Shown here: in pieces, positions 11,189-23,185 of the stretch
Numbering within the stretch: position 1 is the stretch's first letter
How the letters are laid out: the number at the start of each line of letters is the position of its first letter
NCBI GenBank assembly: GCA_034440615.1
Contig: JAOTOM010005181.1
Span: forward strand, 834,501-898,500
Reading direction: 5' to 3'
Source: Ashinkailepas kermadecensis
Lineage: Eukaryota > Arthropoda > Thecostraca > Neolepadidae
DNA: 64,000 nt
Notes under the pieces: model-generated
Seen by the model: the letters and a program-made list of their open reading frames with translations, nothing else
What the model was told of the DNA's origin: nothing
Databases searched by the model: none
Program-made: the position numbers and the translations under genes

Positions 11189-11821
11189 AAAGCGGACGCG
11201 GCGTGCATCGGCATTAGCCTACTGAAAATCTAACAATGCATCGAGTTGGGTTTTCGATCGAAGCGTCTCAACACCGAAATAAGAACTCACGATATGACAG
11301 GTCATCATGTGATGTGCATGATGTATGATGTACACGTAAATGTGTATATCATACACACATACAACTTCATTGTATAGTTATGTTGTTCCTTCAACTGTTC
11401 TGACAATTTAAGCTTACTCTGGAATATACTCGTACCCAGGCGGTGTTATGAACTATAAATATGCTCTTTTTTAGTGCTCGTGATGGATATGGAGATTAGC
11501 TCTCTTTTGTTTGCTTGGACACTAAGCTTCCTCTCGCTATACATGTCTCTACTTCTGCCGGGGGAGGGGGGAATTTGGACCATTTTCTGTAATGTTTGTT
11601 CTATACCACCTAGAGAAACATGGTTTTCGCCGGGGCATAGCGTCATGCTTCAACTGGTCAGAAGTGTCAGTAAAGCTGTGTATCGCTTACCGTTGACCTT
11701 CCAGGACAGGCTAAAGAGATACATGTCATGGTTTGCCGGTTGACGGGTATAGTTTGCGGGTTTTCGGATTCTAGCCGCTAACCAAATAACCATTGCGGGT
11801 AAAATCTAACATATATGGTTT
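11189..11821. other. Unique AT-richer sequence, no gene recognised
   Basis: Short open frames (for example 11474-11743) have no recognised domain. A stretch of ATGATGTACAC/ATACACAC-like simple sequence is present at 11300-11365. Confidence 0.4.
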
Positions 11822-11834
11822 ACACGCGTTCTGA

Positions 11835-12095
11835 ATTTCTAGCTTAGCTTCTGGCGGAATCGTTGGCGTTACCGAAACGCTAATTGAATGTCAAGGTCAC
11901 GCATAGGAGGCTTCTGAGGGGGTGGGGTGACCGAATGGTTAGAGTTTTAAATTCTGGGATACGGAGATCCCGGGTTCAACACTCGCACCATTCGGAATAC
12001 TTCACAATCCCACGGCCCACCGGCGCAACAGTGTGGGTGGCGCCATTAGCCGTGATCGTGCATGAAGTGCGTCGTGCACCACCCAGTGAACAATA
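11835..12095 (+). mobile_element. SINE-like insertion with tRNA-like head and 13-bp TSD
   Basis: ACACGCGTTCTGA occurs at 11822-11834 and again at 12096-12108, exactly flanking a 261-bp insert. The insert contains a pol III promoter-like pair: an A box around TGACCGAATGGTTAGAG (about 11927) and a B box GGGTTCAACACTC (about 11971). It ends in CAATAAC. About 90 bp of sequence unrelated to tRNA precedes the A box, which is unusual. The body differs from the SINE at 17930, so this is a second family. Confidence 0.65.
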
Positions 12096-12399
12096 ACACG
12101 CGTTCTGAGTGTCTAATAGAAACAATGATGATGTTCCGAAATAATCTCATCTTGCTCCGACAGCCACCAGCGGACTTGGTAGTCGACTTAGTAGTAGTGG
12201 TAGTAGTACTAGATATTATAAAAGCGGGAAAAGAGGCTCAAAGTCGGGTACGCGCCTACGGGCATATAATATCATATTGTAGATCGTGTGCTATGTCTTA
12301 TTGATCCATATCATGGGAGGCTCGAGATACACAACAAAGGAGCTAATGGCGTTGACTTCTCAGTTTGTGGTGCATGTCAACTCGTCGGCCTGGCTACTT

Positions 12400-15300
12400 C
12401 GCTGGTGATTTGTGTTCGTGTTGTGTTACCTGTCGGCACTGCTCGGACAGGAGACCAGAGTTTGATTTGTGTTCGTGTTGTGTTACCTGTCGGCACTGCT
12501 CGGACAGGAGACGAGAGTTTGATTTGTGTTCGTGTTGTGTTACCTGTCGGCGCTGTTCGGCCAGGAGACCAGAGTTTGATTTGTGTTCGTGTTGTGTTAC
12601 CTGTCGGCACTGCTCGGACAGGAGACCAGAGTTTGATTTGTGTTCGTGTTGTGTTACCTGTCGGCACTGCTCGGACAGGAGACCAGAGTTTGATTTGTGT
12701 TCGTGTTGTCTTACCTGTCGGCACTGCTCGGCCAGGAGACCAGAGTTTGATTTGTGTTCGTGTTGTGTTACCTGTCGGCACTGTTCGGCCAGGAGACCAG
12801 AGTTTGATTTGTGTTCGTGTTGTCGTACCTGTCGGCACTGTTCGGCCAGGAGACGAGAGTTTGATTTGTGTTCGTGTTGTGTTACCTGTCGGCACTGCTC
12901 GGCCAGGAGACCAGAGTTTGATTTGTGTTCGTGTTGTCTTACCTGTCGGCACTGCTCGGCCAGGGGACCAGAGTTTGATTTGTGTTCGTGTTGTGTTACC
13001 TGTCGGCACTGCTCGGCCAGGGGGACCAGAGTTTGATTTGTGTTCGTGTTGTGTTACCTGTCGACACTGCTCGGACAGGAGACCAGAGTTTGATTTGTGT
13101 TCGTGTTGTGTTACCTGTCGGCACTGCTCGGACAGGAGACCAGAGTTTGATTTGTATTCGTGTTGTGTTACCTGTCGGCACTGCTCGGCCAGGGGACCAG
13201 AGTTTGATTTGTGTACGTGTTGTCTTACCTGTCGGCACTGTTCGGCCAGGAGACCAGAGTTTTATTTGTGTTCGTGTTGTCTTACCTGTCGGCACTGTTC
13301 GGCCAGGATACCAGAGTGTTATTTGTGTTCGTGTTGTCTTACCTGTCGGCACTGTTCGGCCAGGAGACCAGAGTTTTATTTGTGTTCGTGTTGTGTTACC
13401 TGTCGACACTGTTCGGCTAGGAGACCAGAGTTTGATTTGTGTTCGTGTTGTGTTACCTGTCGGCACTGTTCGGACAGGAGACCAGAGTTTGATTTGTATT
13501 CGTGTTGTGTTACCTGTTGGCACTGCTCGGCCAGGGGACCAGAGTTTGATTTGTGTACGTGTTGTCTTACCTGTCGGCACTGTTCGGCCAGGAGACCAGA
13601 GTTTTATTTGTGTTCGTGTTGTCTTACCTGTCGGCACTGTTCGGCCAGGATACCAGAGTGTTATTTGTGTTCGTGTTGTCTTACCTGTCGGCACTGTTCG
13701 GCCAGGAGACCAGAGTTTTATTTGTGTTCGTGTTGTGTTACCTGTCGACACTGTTCGGCTAGGAGACCAGAGTTTGATTTGTGTTCGTGTTGTGTTACCT
13801 GTCGACACTGTTCGGCCAGGAGACCAGAGTTTGATTTGTGTTCGTGTTGTGTTACCTGTCGGCACTGCTCGGCCAGGAGACCAGAGTTTGATTTGTGTTC
13901 GTGTTGTCTTACCTGTCGGCACTGTTCGGCCAGGAGACCAGAGTTTGATTTGTGTTCGTGTTGTGTTACCTGTCGGCACTGCTCGGACAGGGGACCAGAG
14001 TTTGATTTGTGTTCGTGTTGTGTTACCTGTCGGCACTGCTCGGCCAGGAGACCAGAGTTTGATTTGTGTTCGTGTTGTGTTACCTGTCGACACTGTTCGG
14101 CCAGGAGACCAGAGTTTGATTTGTGTTCGTGTTGTGTTACCTGTCGGCACTGTTCGGCCAGGAGACCAGAGTTTGATTTGTGTTCGTGTTGTCGTACCTG
14201 TCGGCACTGTTCGGCCAGGAGACGAGAGTTTGATTTGTGTTCGTGTTGTGTTACCTGTCGGCATTGCTCGGCCAGGAGACCAGAGTTTGATTTGTGTTCG
14301 TGTTGTCTTACCTGTCGGCACTGCTCGGCCAGGGGACCAGAGTTTGATTTGTGTTCGTGTTGTGTTACCTGTCGGCACTGCTCGGCCAGGAGACCAGAGT
14401 TTGATTTGTGTTCGTGTTGTCTTACCTGTCGGCACTGCTCGGCCAGGAGACCAGAGTTTGATTTGTGTTCGTGTTGTGTTACCTGTCGGCACTGCTCGGC
14501 CAGGGGACCAGAGTTTGATTTGTGTTCGTGTTGTGTTACCTGTCGACACTGCTCGGACAGGAGACCAGAGTTTGATTTGTGTTCGTGTTGTGTTACCTGT
14601 CGGCACTGCTCGGACAGGAGACCAGAGTTTGATTTGTATTCGTGTTGTGTTACCTGTCGGCACTGCTCGGCCAGGGGACCAGAGTTTGATTTGTGTACGT
14701 GTTGTCTTACCTGTCGGCACTGTTCGGCCAGGAGACCAGAGTTTTATTTGTGTTCGTGTTGTCTTACCTGTCGGCACTGTTCGGCCAGGATACCAGAGTG
14801 TTATTTGTGTTCGTGTTGTCTTACCTGTCGGCACTGTTCGGCCAGGAGACCAGAGTTTTATTTGTGTTCGTGTTGTGTTACCTGTCGACACTGTTCGGCT
14901 AGGAGACCAGAGTTTTATTTGTGTTCGTGTTGTGTTACCTGTCGGCACTGTTCGGACAGGAGACCAGAGTTTGATTTGTATTCGTGTTGTGTTACCTGTT
15001 GGCACTGCTCGGCCAGGGGACCAGAGTTTGATTTGTGTACGTGTTGTTTTACCTGTCGGCACTGTTCGGCCAGGAGACCAGAGTTTTATTTGTGTTCGTG
15101 TTGTCTTACCTGTCGGCACTGTTCGGCCAGGATACCAGAGTGTTATTTGTGTTCGTGTTGTCTTACCTGTCGGCACTGTTCGGCCAGGAGACCAGAGTTA
15201 TATTTGTGTTCGTGTTGTGTTACCTGTCGACACTGTTCGGCTAGGAGACCAGAGTTTGATTTGTGTTCGTGTTGTGTTACCTGTCGACACTGTTCGGCCA

Positions 15301-16398
15301 GGAGACCAGAGTTTGATTTGTGTTCGTGTTGTGTTACCTGTCGGCACTGCTCGGCCAGGAGACCAGAGTTTGATTTGTGTTCGTGTTGTCTTACCTGTCG
15401 GCACTGTTCGGCCAGGAGACCAGAGTTTGATTTGTGTTCGTGTTGTGTTACCTGTCGGCACTGCTCGGCCAGGGACCAGAGTTTGATTTGTGTTCGTGTT
15501 GTGTTACCTGTCGGCACTGCTCGGCCAGGAGACCAGAGTTTGATTTGTGTTCGTGTTGTGTTACCTGTCGACACTGTTCGGCTAGGAGACCAGAGTTTGA
15601 TTTGTGTTCGTGTTGTGTTACCTGTCGACACTGTTCGGCCAGGAGACCAGAGTTTGATTTGTGTTCGTGTTGTGTTACCTGTCGGCACTGCTCGGCCAGG
15701 AGACCAGAGTTTGATTTGTGTTCGTGTTGTCTTACCTGTCGGCACTGTTCGGCCAGGAGACCAGAGTTTGATTTGTGTTCGTGTTGTGTTACCTGTCGGC
15801 ACTGCTCGGCCAGGAGACCAGAGTTTGATTTGTGTTCGTGTTGTCTTACCTGTTGGCACTGTTCGGCCAGGAGACCAGAGTTTGATTTGTGTTCGTGTTG
15901 TATTACCTGTCGGCACTGCTCGGCCAGGAAACCAGAGTTTGATTTGTGTTCGTGTTGTGTTACCTGTCGACACTGTTCGGCCAGGAGACCAGAGTTTTAT
16001 TTGTGTTCGTGTTGTCTTACCTGTCGGCACTGTTCGGCCAGGAGACGAGAGTTTGATTTGTGTTCGTGTTGTGTTACCTGTCCGCACTGCTCGGCCAGGA
16101 GACCAGAGTTTTATTTGTGTTCGTGTTGTGTTACCTGTCGGCACTGTTCGGCCAGGAGACCAGAGTTTGATTTGTGTTCGTGTTGTCTTACCTGTCGGCA
16201 CTGCTCGGCCAAGAGACCAGAGTTTGATTTGTGTTCGTGTTGTGTTACCTGTCGACACTGTTCGGCCAGGAGACCAGAGTTTGATTTGTGTTCGTGTTGT
16301 CGTACCTGTCGGCACTGTTCGGCCAGGAGACGAGAGTTTGATTTGTGTTCGTGTTGTGTTACCTGTCGGCACTGCTCGGCCAGGAGACCAGAGTTTGT
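12400..16398. repeat. 57-bp minisatellite, about 70 copies, with higher-order repeats
   Basis: The unit starts GTTTGATTTGTGTTCGTGTT, continues GTGTTACCTGTCGGCACTGC and ends TCGGCCAGGAGACCAGA. The period is 57 bp throughout. Recurring variants at about 12 positions let sub-blocks be tracked: a 6-unit (342-bp) block repeats at offset 342 (13211 to 13553; 14693 to 15035), and a 26-unit (1482-bp) block repeats at offset 1482 (13211 to 14693; 13553 to 15035). An extra G near 13021 and a missing base near 15474 shift and then restore the phase. Because 57 is 3x19 without stops, two plus-strand and two minus-strand frames are open for kilobases; the 1437-codon frame 12288-16601 is the longest. Confidence 0.97.
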
Positions 16399-16957
16399 CA
16401 GAGGGACTCAGGTGTCCATGCCCCCGGTGTGCGGCCTCATCTCGCGCATGTACGCTTATCCTCCAACTCCCACCCACACCGAGTGCCACTTCCATGAGAG
16501 GAAAGGCGAATGGGAGTGTATTCCAAGCTTCTCGAGGATTCTGTTTCGCGAGCAAGCTTCGAGGGCTATTTCTTAACAACGATCTGGGAGCCCAACAGTG
16601 ATTTTCCTCCCGCGAGCTGCATCATGCAATTATCGGACCGTCGAGAGCTAAAGGGCCCTCATCGTCCAACAGAGTCACCGTAACATCCATTCTGTAGGTC
16701 GCCCTCTGGTGTTCGTGAGTTTCCTGCACCGTCCACGTCGCCCGGTAGCCAGGTAGCCAAGTAGCCAAGTAGCCAGACAGCCCGGTAGTCTCCCGGGCAC
16801 CGGCCTTCAGCTCGGTGGGCCTCCCTCTAACCGTGCAAGCAGGAGAACAAAGAGTGCAAACAGTAGGTCAAGCCGCTGCCGCTCACGCCTCCTATGCCTG
16901 ACTTATCATCACGTATCCACCGTATCAGCCACGTAATCACACCTAGCCAGGTGGGTC
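16399..16957. other. Unique sequence with short 10-bp repeat
   Basis: No gene recognised. At about 16742-16790 there are four to five copies of a 10-bp unit (AGGTAGCC/AAGTAGCC). Confidence 0.5.
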
Positions 16958-17112
16958 ATGTCCCCGTGTTTCGACATGTATCAGCCATGTCCCCGTGTTT
17001 CGACACGTATCAGCCATGTCCCCGTGTTTCGACATGTATCAGCCATGTCGCCGTGTTTCGACATGTATCAGCCATGTCCCCGTGTTTCGACACGTATCAG
17101 CCATGTCGCCGT
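16958..17112. repeat. 29-bp minisatellite, about 5.5 copies
   Basis: The unit is CATGTCCCCGTGTTTCGACA followed by TGTATCAGC. Variation is limited to C/G in CCCCG and T/C in ATGTAT/ACGTAT. Confidence 0.95.
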
Positions 17113-17685
17113 ATTTTCACATCACCAGCTGTGCGCCATATCATCAGCTGCGTCATCAGGTTCCTGGTGAAGCGCCTAGCACGGTGCTGTTCTGGTATCA
17201 CTAGCTTGCAACTCAGAGTGGCCGGTTTTTCTTGAGGTGTTTGATGGTGTGGCATTCTAAATATGTTGCTGAGTTGTATGTGCCGAGTGGTACCGGAGGC
17301 TTTTCATCTCAAGATCAGTGATATCAGCTCACATCGTCATTTGATTGTTGATATTCTGAGCGTGAGATGGTGTCGAAGCCCATTGCCGTGGTATGCCGCA
17401 CCCGGTGTGCTGCGCCTACCGACTACGGCTCTTCTCCCACCCGCAATCTGCGTGACCTGTCTCCCTGCCCAGTACCTCCCAGAAGTCGGGAGTAAAACAC
17501 CGGGTGGGGACCGGCCGGCGACCGGCCGGCTGGCGGTGGCGCGGTTAGTTTGTTTTCTCCGAGTTGTTCGGCCCGCGGCCGGTGATCCGTCATGTTCAAT
17601 TAGAAGAAGGGGCTGCGGAAATCGTGGCCAGTTTTCTGCGGATAAAAGCTGCAATTAGGATGACGAGCATTCCGGGCATTGCGGC
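17113..17685. other. Unique sequence, no gene recognised
   Basis: Open frames 17263-17658 (+) and 17337-17654 (-) overlap on opposite strands and carry no recognised domain. Confidence 0.4.
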
Positions 17686-17689
17686 CTGG

Positions 17690-17812
17690 CGGCGGCGGTT
17701 ACTCCGACCGGCGGTACACATTTGTTGTGCGGCGGCGGTTACTCCGACCGGCGGTACACATTTGTTGTGCGGCGGCGGTTACTCCGACCGGCGGTACACA
17801 TTTGTTGTCCGG
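17690..17812. repeat. 40-bp tandem repeat, 3 copies
   Basis: Three essentially identical units of GGCGGCGGTTACTCCGACCG plus GCGGTACACATTTGTTGTGC. The last copy ends in GTCC instead of GTGC. Confidence 0.95.
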
Positions 17813-17929
17813 CGCTCCCCACGCACGTGCTTTGTTCTGGACGCCTCGCCCTGTATGCAGGAATGCAAGAATATTCACCTAGCAGTCAACGTGACCAAAT
17901 TTCCAGCTGAACGCCGTTAGGTTCGTGGG

Positions 17930-18087
17930 GGGACGAGTGGTCTAGGGGTAAGATGCTCGTCTCACAATCGAAAGGTTGTGGGTTCGAGTCTCACCTGTCG
18001 CTACTCTTCGCCCGCGACCAATCGGCGTGAGAGATTGGCGACGCTACATGACTCAACGGTCGACGTGTCGTAAAACCAATAACCAAC
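17930..18087 (+). mobile_element. tRNA-derived SINE, copy A, with 16-bp perfect TSD
   Basis: The duplication CCGTTAGGTTCGTGGG flanks the element at 17914-17929 and 18088-18103 without mismatch, indicating a recent insertion. The head has a pol III A box (GTGGTCTAGGGGTAAGATG) and B box (GGTTCGAGTCTC) and resembles a tRNA of the Glu type, with CGTCTCAC in the anticodon region. The ~75-bp body begins ACTCTTCGCCCGCGACC and ends in a short tail (TAAAACCAATAACCAA) in place of poly-A. Three more copies lie at 38876, 41288 and 46884, plus a diverged one at 9295. Confidence 0.92.
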
Positions 18088-18103
18088 CCGTTAGGTTCGT
18101 GGG

Positions 18104-19195
18104 AAGTGACTTTATTGTGGATGATGCGGATGTTCTCGAGAGTGAGAGTTTCTTTGTGTCAACAAAAGCAATAATTAGCTGCTCTGGGTGTTTCTGCGCT
18201 GTGATTCAAGATGTCCATGGCAGGAAGTGGCGACGAGACCAGTATTGGTCACCCACCAGACGCTTCTCGTGCATGGACAATCATTAGCATTCTTAGCTCT
18301 TGTTATCTTATCTGTGGTCATATCATATCATGTTGTCGTATGATATAAAATATCTCTATCATAGCATATATGTTGCCCTCGTGACTATTTCTGGTGATTT
18401 CCTGTGTTGTCTTCACGAGAACTTCCTTACCATTCTTAGAAACATGCACCTTGAGACCCTGAGACTGGGGACCCTGTAACTACCCCCTATATCCCTCGAA
18501 TCATTTCACGAGGCTCCGTCGCCACCCCCACAGCCTCCACGACCATCATTGGTGGTCTGAAGCCGTCTCCAAAGCCCCATGATCACCGCCCCCCTCCCAG
18601 ACGTGCCCGGTAAATCTCTGGACCACCTTCGGCGAATACGGCCCTTCGGAACAGCACATTGCAATAATTTCTCAGCGGCTGTTTACCACTCCTCGTGCCA
18701 CTGGATCCGCTACCAAGTGTGATTCTTTTGCGATGCGAGTCGCAAGCATCACCAGGTCAAATGGCGGTTTCTGGATTCCCGTGGCTTCTAGTCGCACTCG
18801 GTGCGCTTTCAGCCACCGCCGGGGGCACTAAATCCAACCATCAACTATCACCACTAAAGCCATTACCGACAGCAAGAATTTCTCAGATCAATTCCGTGCG
18901 TTGTTCTCGCCCCCCACCATGTGTGTTCCACGGGTGCACGGTATGCGATGTTTATGTGGGATTCGGTGGCGGAATTGTGTGAATATTTAAAGTTAAAGGT
19001 AATGTTCCGCCCTTGGGTGGACCTTCAAAGAAGTTCTTGACACGGTCCAGTTTTGCTAAAGCTGATAAATTTAAAGCGCATTGGTTACGCTTCACATAGG
19101 GTCTCATAGTCAACCTTGTAATTATTAAAGGGCTCAACCGAAAGGAGACAGGAAGCTCCAGCTGTGATGCCAGCCCATTTGTGGCATAAAGCCAC
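18104..19195. other. Unique sequence, no gene recognised
   Basis: Contains short AT-rich imperfect repeats of ATCATATCAT at about 18310-18365. No exon, tRNA or transposon could be supported. Confidence 0.4.
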
Positions 19196-19199
19196 GTGC

Positions 19200-19650
19200 C
19201 ACACAAACCCCCAGGTGTGACCATACCTGCGGGTTTGTGTGGCTGTGTGTGTTTTGTGCGGCGCTGTGACGCCCGGTGTGACGGCGTGCCATAACTGCCT
19301 GCGTGTGCGCGGCGGCCACAAACCCCCAGGTGTGACCATACCTGCGGGCGGGTGTGTGTGGCTGTGTGTTTTGTGCGGCGCTGTGACGCCCGGTGTGACG
19401 GCGTGCCATAACTGCCTGCGTGTGTGCGGCGGCAGATGTGACCATACCTGCGGGTGTGTGTGGCTGTGTGTGTTTTGTGCGGCGCTGTGACGCCCGGTGT
19501 GACGGCGTCCCATAACTGCCCGCGTGGTGTGTGCGGCGGCAGATGTGACCATACCTGCGGGTGGGTGTGTGTTTTGTGCGGCGCTGTGACGCCCGGTGTG
19601 ACGGCGTCCCATAACTGCCCGCGTGTGTGCGGCGGCAGGACGGCCCAGCC
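19200..19650. repeat. ~106-115-bp tandem repeat, about 4 copies
   Basis: TGTGACCATACCTGCGGG recurs at 19216, 19331, 19437 and 19544. Each unit also carries TTTTGTGCGGCGCTGTGACG and CATAACTGCC. Length differences come from GT-rich microvariation. Minus-strand open frames 18952-19776, 19085-20080 and 19134-19703 span the array and are not credible genes. Confidence 0.9.
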
Positions 19651-21955
19651 GGCCCAGCCGGTCCGCACGGTGACACGCTGCGCCCCCTGGGGCCCGCCAC
19701 CACCTAACAAATGGCCGGCCCACCCAGCACCGGAGGTGTCCCGTGGCGCGCGCCACCGCCCCCCGACCCCCACCACCGACCTCCCCCGTGCCCGATCGGT
19801 ATCGACTCGGCCACGCTGCTGTGGCGCCTGGTCTCCCCCGGCGGGTCACGGCCGCTCGGCTGACCTCGGCTGACCTTTGACACGCCGCCGGGCGCCGACT
19901 GCGGCCGTGTTTGTTGTTGCTGTGCGACACATCGTGACAACCCGTGTGCTGTCGCGGCCAGGCGCAATGGCCGCCTCGACTGTAGCGCCGGTCGATATCT
20001 GCACAATTTGCTTCATTATGAACATATTGCAACCGTATTTGTTTGAGTTCATGATCCGTATTTTGTAAATGGCAAAACAAGTAAGCTAACTACGCGTTGT
20101 TTTCTTGTTCATCCATGATACCCTTAACAATCTGACGCATTCTGCTGAAGCATGATCTATCTTATATTCATATGTACTATGATACTTTGGGATAATTTAT
20201 CAATTAAAATAATACAGTGGCCTTTTTCCTGTTCCGAAACTTCTTCTTCTTCTTCTTCTTCCCACTGCTACATCATTTTGAAGGGAAGGTAAGGATTGCT
20301 TTTATTTGCTTTTGCTTTTATTGTATTTGCTTTTAAAATCTGAATTAATATGCTGTTCATGTGTCAGCATCTGCTATCCATTTATTGCCGTCCGTCGATG
20401 GGTATGGTGGTGTGTAGCGCCTGTCGCGTCATTAAAGTGTCATTAGGTTAATGTTGACCGGTGTCGGGAAGCCGGTGGTCTCTCCAATTGAGTTAGCTGC
20501 TCTGTTCCGGGTTTTGCCGATCAGGCTTTCATTCTGAATCGTCTGCGGCCACGTAATTGCTGCCGTTGTAAATGTGCCGAGTCCGACTAACTACTCATGC
20601 CGAGGAAATACCCGGCTCCGTGCGCCGTCGCACCTCTGCTCGCCGGCCGGTAATTGTTTAATGGTGCCGAGGCTCGCCTGGCCAGGGACGGCGGTGTCTT
20701 CATGTCGGTGGCCGCGCCGCCTGTCGCCCCCAGCGCCGACTAATGTGTTTGATCGTGACATTTGTATGGCCTGTCCGAGCGATCAAGCCTTCGTGGCCGC
20801 ATGCATTAGCCCACGGCGGAAAAACGCTGAATCCTTATGTTTACCGAGTCTGTTTGTCCAATCGTGCACCGGAGGAATTTGTCAGAAGTGTGGTTAAATT
20901 TATGTTGCATGCCGGCCGTATAATCATGGGCAATAATGTTTAGAGATCAATCCTCCTATTGTTGGTGGTCGGCCGTGCGCACTTTGTTTTTGGTGCCTCC
21001 GGAGGATGATTGGCCGAGTCGGAGGTCATGCACGTGCGGCGCAGCCTTTGACCTTTGCTGGTGCTATTCGGGCCGCGCCCCTTTGTTGCCGACCGGAGCG
21101 CGGTTTGGACGGCCGGCGCTCGTTTCATGCTGCGGCGCCGGCGTTGCGGACAGTGCCGCTCCTCCGGCCCGTGTAAGGTTGCCGAGGACGGCCCAAAACT
21201 GATGTCGTTCACTCGGCGAGTGGGTTTAGTGCTGCCTCCCGAGCGATTCTTTTTTGAGCACGCGACGTGTACGACGGCAGTAAGTCACCGCCGGCTACGG
21301 CCGTGGCCGTCCAATTGATTTCGCTAGGATTCGAGACAAAAGAGCGTATGAAAAATGCCCGCCGTCGTGGGAGAGAGAGAGAGACAGAGAGAGAGAGAGC
21401 GGTCTGGCGCGCATCGCCGGCGATCTTTTGTCCGCCGCGATCGGCCGGCCGTCCGGCAAGTTGTTATTAAAATCAGGTCGCCCGACCCTGCCGGGGTGGT
21501 CGCACATCCTGGTGGTCGCACGTCCCGTGCCGGCTCGCCGGAGCGGTGGCCGGCCGGCTCTGGCTGCCTCGGCCGCCGGAAAGTCGACCACTCGCCGCGA
21601 GGAAAAAAAACTGAACTGGGGCGATAGTGGCTGCGACTCGGTCTGGCGGGAACACTGGATGAAGAGTGGTCCTTGCAAAGCACGCACGTTCTGCTATGAT
21701 ATAGTGGCTCGCGGAATGATAAAGTTTCAGCGAGTGATGAATCGCTTTGCATGGATATTGCTCGGCAGCAATCTACGGCCGTAGAATCATTAACACCTTA
21801 AATTATCGTCAAATTGGCCATCACCTGGTTGCTGGGACGATTAATCATCTTGTCTCACATCATCGCCGCGTCATTAACGTGACGGGCTTCCCGCCGAGGC
21901 CAGGTCTGGAACCGAGCGTGCTGACTCAGCAGCCACTCGGGAGGCCTTGGTCCAC
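19651..21955. other. Unique region: GC-rich blocks around an AT-rich stretch, no gene recognised
   Basis: 19651-20000 and 20540-21650 are GC-rich and CpG-dense, separated by an AT-rich stretch. Microsatellites: (CTT)n at 20238-20262 and a (GA)n purine tract at 21366-21400. AATT/TAAT cores such as GGTAATTGTTTAATGG near 20649 sit in the GC-rich part. Overlapping open frames on both strands (20574-21784) have no recognised domain; compositionally this could be regulatory or CpG-island-like DNA. Confidence 0.4.
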
Positions 21956-22398
21956 CTGACCTCTGGCACCGCCGACGGCTGGGTAGTTGACCTTCGTCCC
22001 ATTCCGACCTCTCACACCGCCGACGGCTGGGTAGTTGACCTCAGTCGTACCCTGACCTCTCGCACCGCTGACGGCTGGGTAGTCGACCTTCGTCCCATTC
22101 TGACCTCTCACACCGCCGACGGCTGGGTAGTTGACCTTCGTCCCATTCCGACCTCTCACACCGCCGACGGCTGGGTAGTCGACCTTCGTCCCATTCCGAC
22201 CTCTCACACGGCTGACGGCTGGGTAGTTGACCTTCGTCCCATTCCGACCTCTCACACCGCCGACGGCTGGGTAGTCGACCTTCGTCCCATTCCGACCTCT
22301 CACACGGCTGACGGCTGGGTAGTTGACCTCCGTCCCATTCCGACCTCTCACGCGGCTGACGGCTGGGTAGTTGACCTCCGTCCCATTCTGATCTCCCC
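21956..22398. repeat. 48-bp minisatellite, 9 copies
   Basis: The unit is GACCTCTCACACCGCCGACG, GCTGGGTAGTTGACCTTCGT, CCCATTCC; period 48 bp (16 codons). Frames on both strands are open through it (21947-22633 plus, 21926-22426 minus). Variants alternate GTTGACC/GTCGACC and CACCGCC/CACGGCT between neighbouring copies. Confidence 0.95.
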
Positions 22399-23185
22399 CA
22401 TCGGCTGCCTTATCATTGCCTGGCAAACCGGTGGGTCTATTCTTTTAACGAGTCGGCCCCCAACTCTTCCACGGGTTGGTTCCTCTCATTCCCGTCGATA
22501 TGTGCAATGTTACTGTTCACTATCACGTGGGGACCGGGGGCGGATCAAGAGAGCAAGAGAGCAAGAGAGCAACACAAAATCGTTTGGTGGAGGAAAACAT
22601 GCAAGTGCAATGGGCAATGCTTTAAACATATGACTTCGGACATAATTCACATCGCAATGCATGAGATCTTCAAGTGCCATGTAGTTTGCGTTGCTGCAAG
22701 CAAGACTATATAAATGCAGTTTTGTGTCTAGTATTCTAGTATGTACAACCTTCCCCTGCTCTGGCTCTGATTATCCTGCAGATGTGAGTCCTTCATTAGA
22801 TATTCGTGTCGGAACGGAGTTTATACTCCAGCTATATGATAGGTGGGGCAAATTATACCAGCATTTCACTGCCATTTCGTACTGACGACACCAGCTATCA
22901 GCCCAGGCAGGTAGGCCGCGGGACATTTGCTGTTTTCCCCGTCGGATCACACCGGACGGGTGAGCAGAACCAGCCGGCGCCGACGTCGGCGTGGCTGCTG
23001 ACACTCGTGAGGTCAATTGAGTGCTGATGCTCCTCACGTGGCCAGGCAGCGTGACCGGCCTGTCGTGAGCGCTTCCCGGCTGCTTAGTCATTGTCGGCGA
23101 GGGCCGGTCGCCGACCGCATGACTCCGCGGGCCGCCAGAGAGCGCCGCCGGCTCTGTCCGTGTCACCTGTCGTGTGGCCGTGTGG
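22399..23185. other. Unique sequence, no gene recognised
   Basis: Contains a short AGAGAGCAAGAG purine repeat near 22550. Short open frames only. Confidence 0.4.

Noticed and set aside
12400..16398. CRISPR array
   Set aside because: Units abut directly without variable spacers, and no cas genes are present; it is a minisatellite.
12288..16601. 1437-codon open reading frame as a giant protein gene
   Set aside because: It is open only because the 57-bp unit is 19 codons with no stop. Three other frames are open over the same span, and the frame switches between Cys-rich and other readings at the indels. Kept as a repeat, with the Cys frame reported as a hypothesis.
17930..18003. Functional tRNA gene
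   Set aside because: The tRNA-like head is followed by a conserved body, tail and TSD in several copies, so it is a SINE; the cloverleaf is imperfect.
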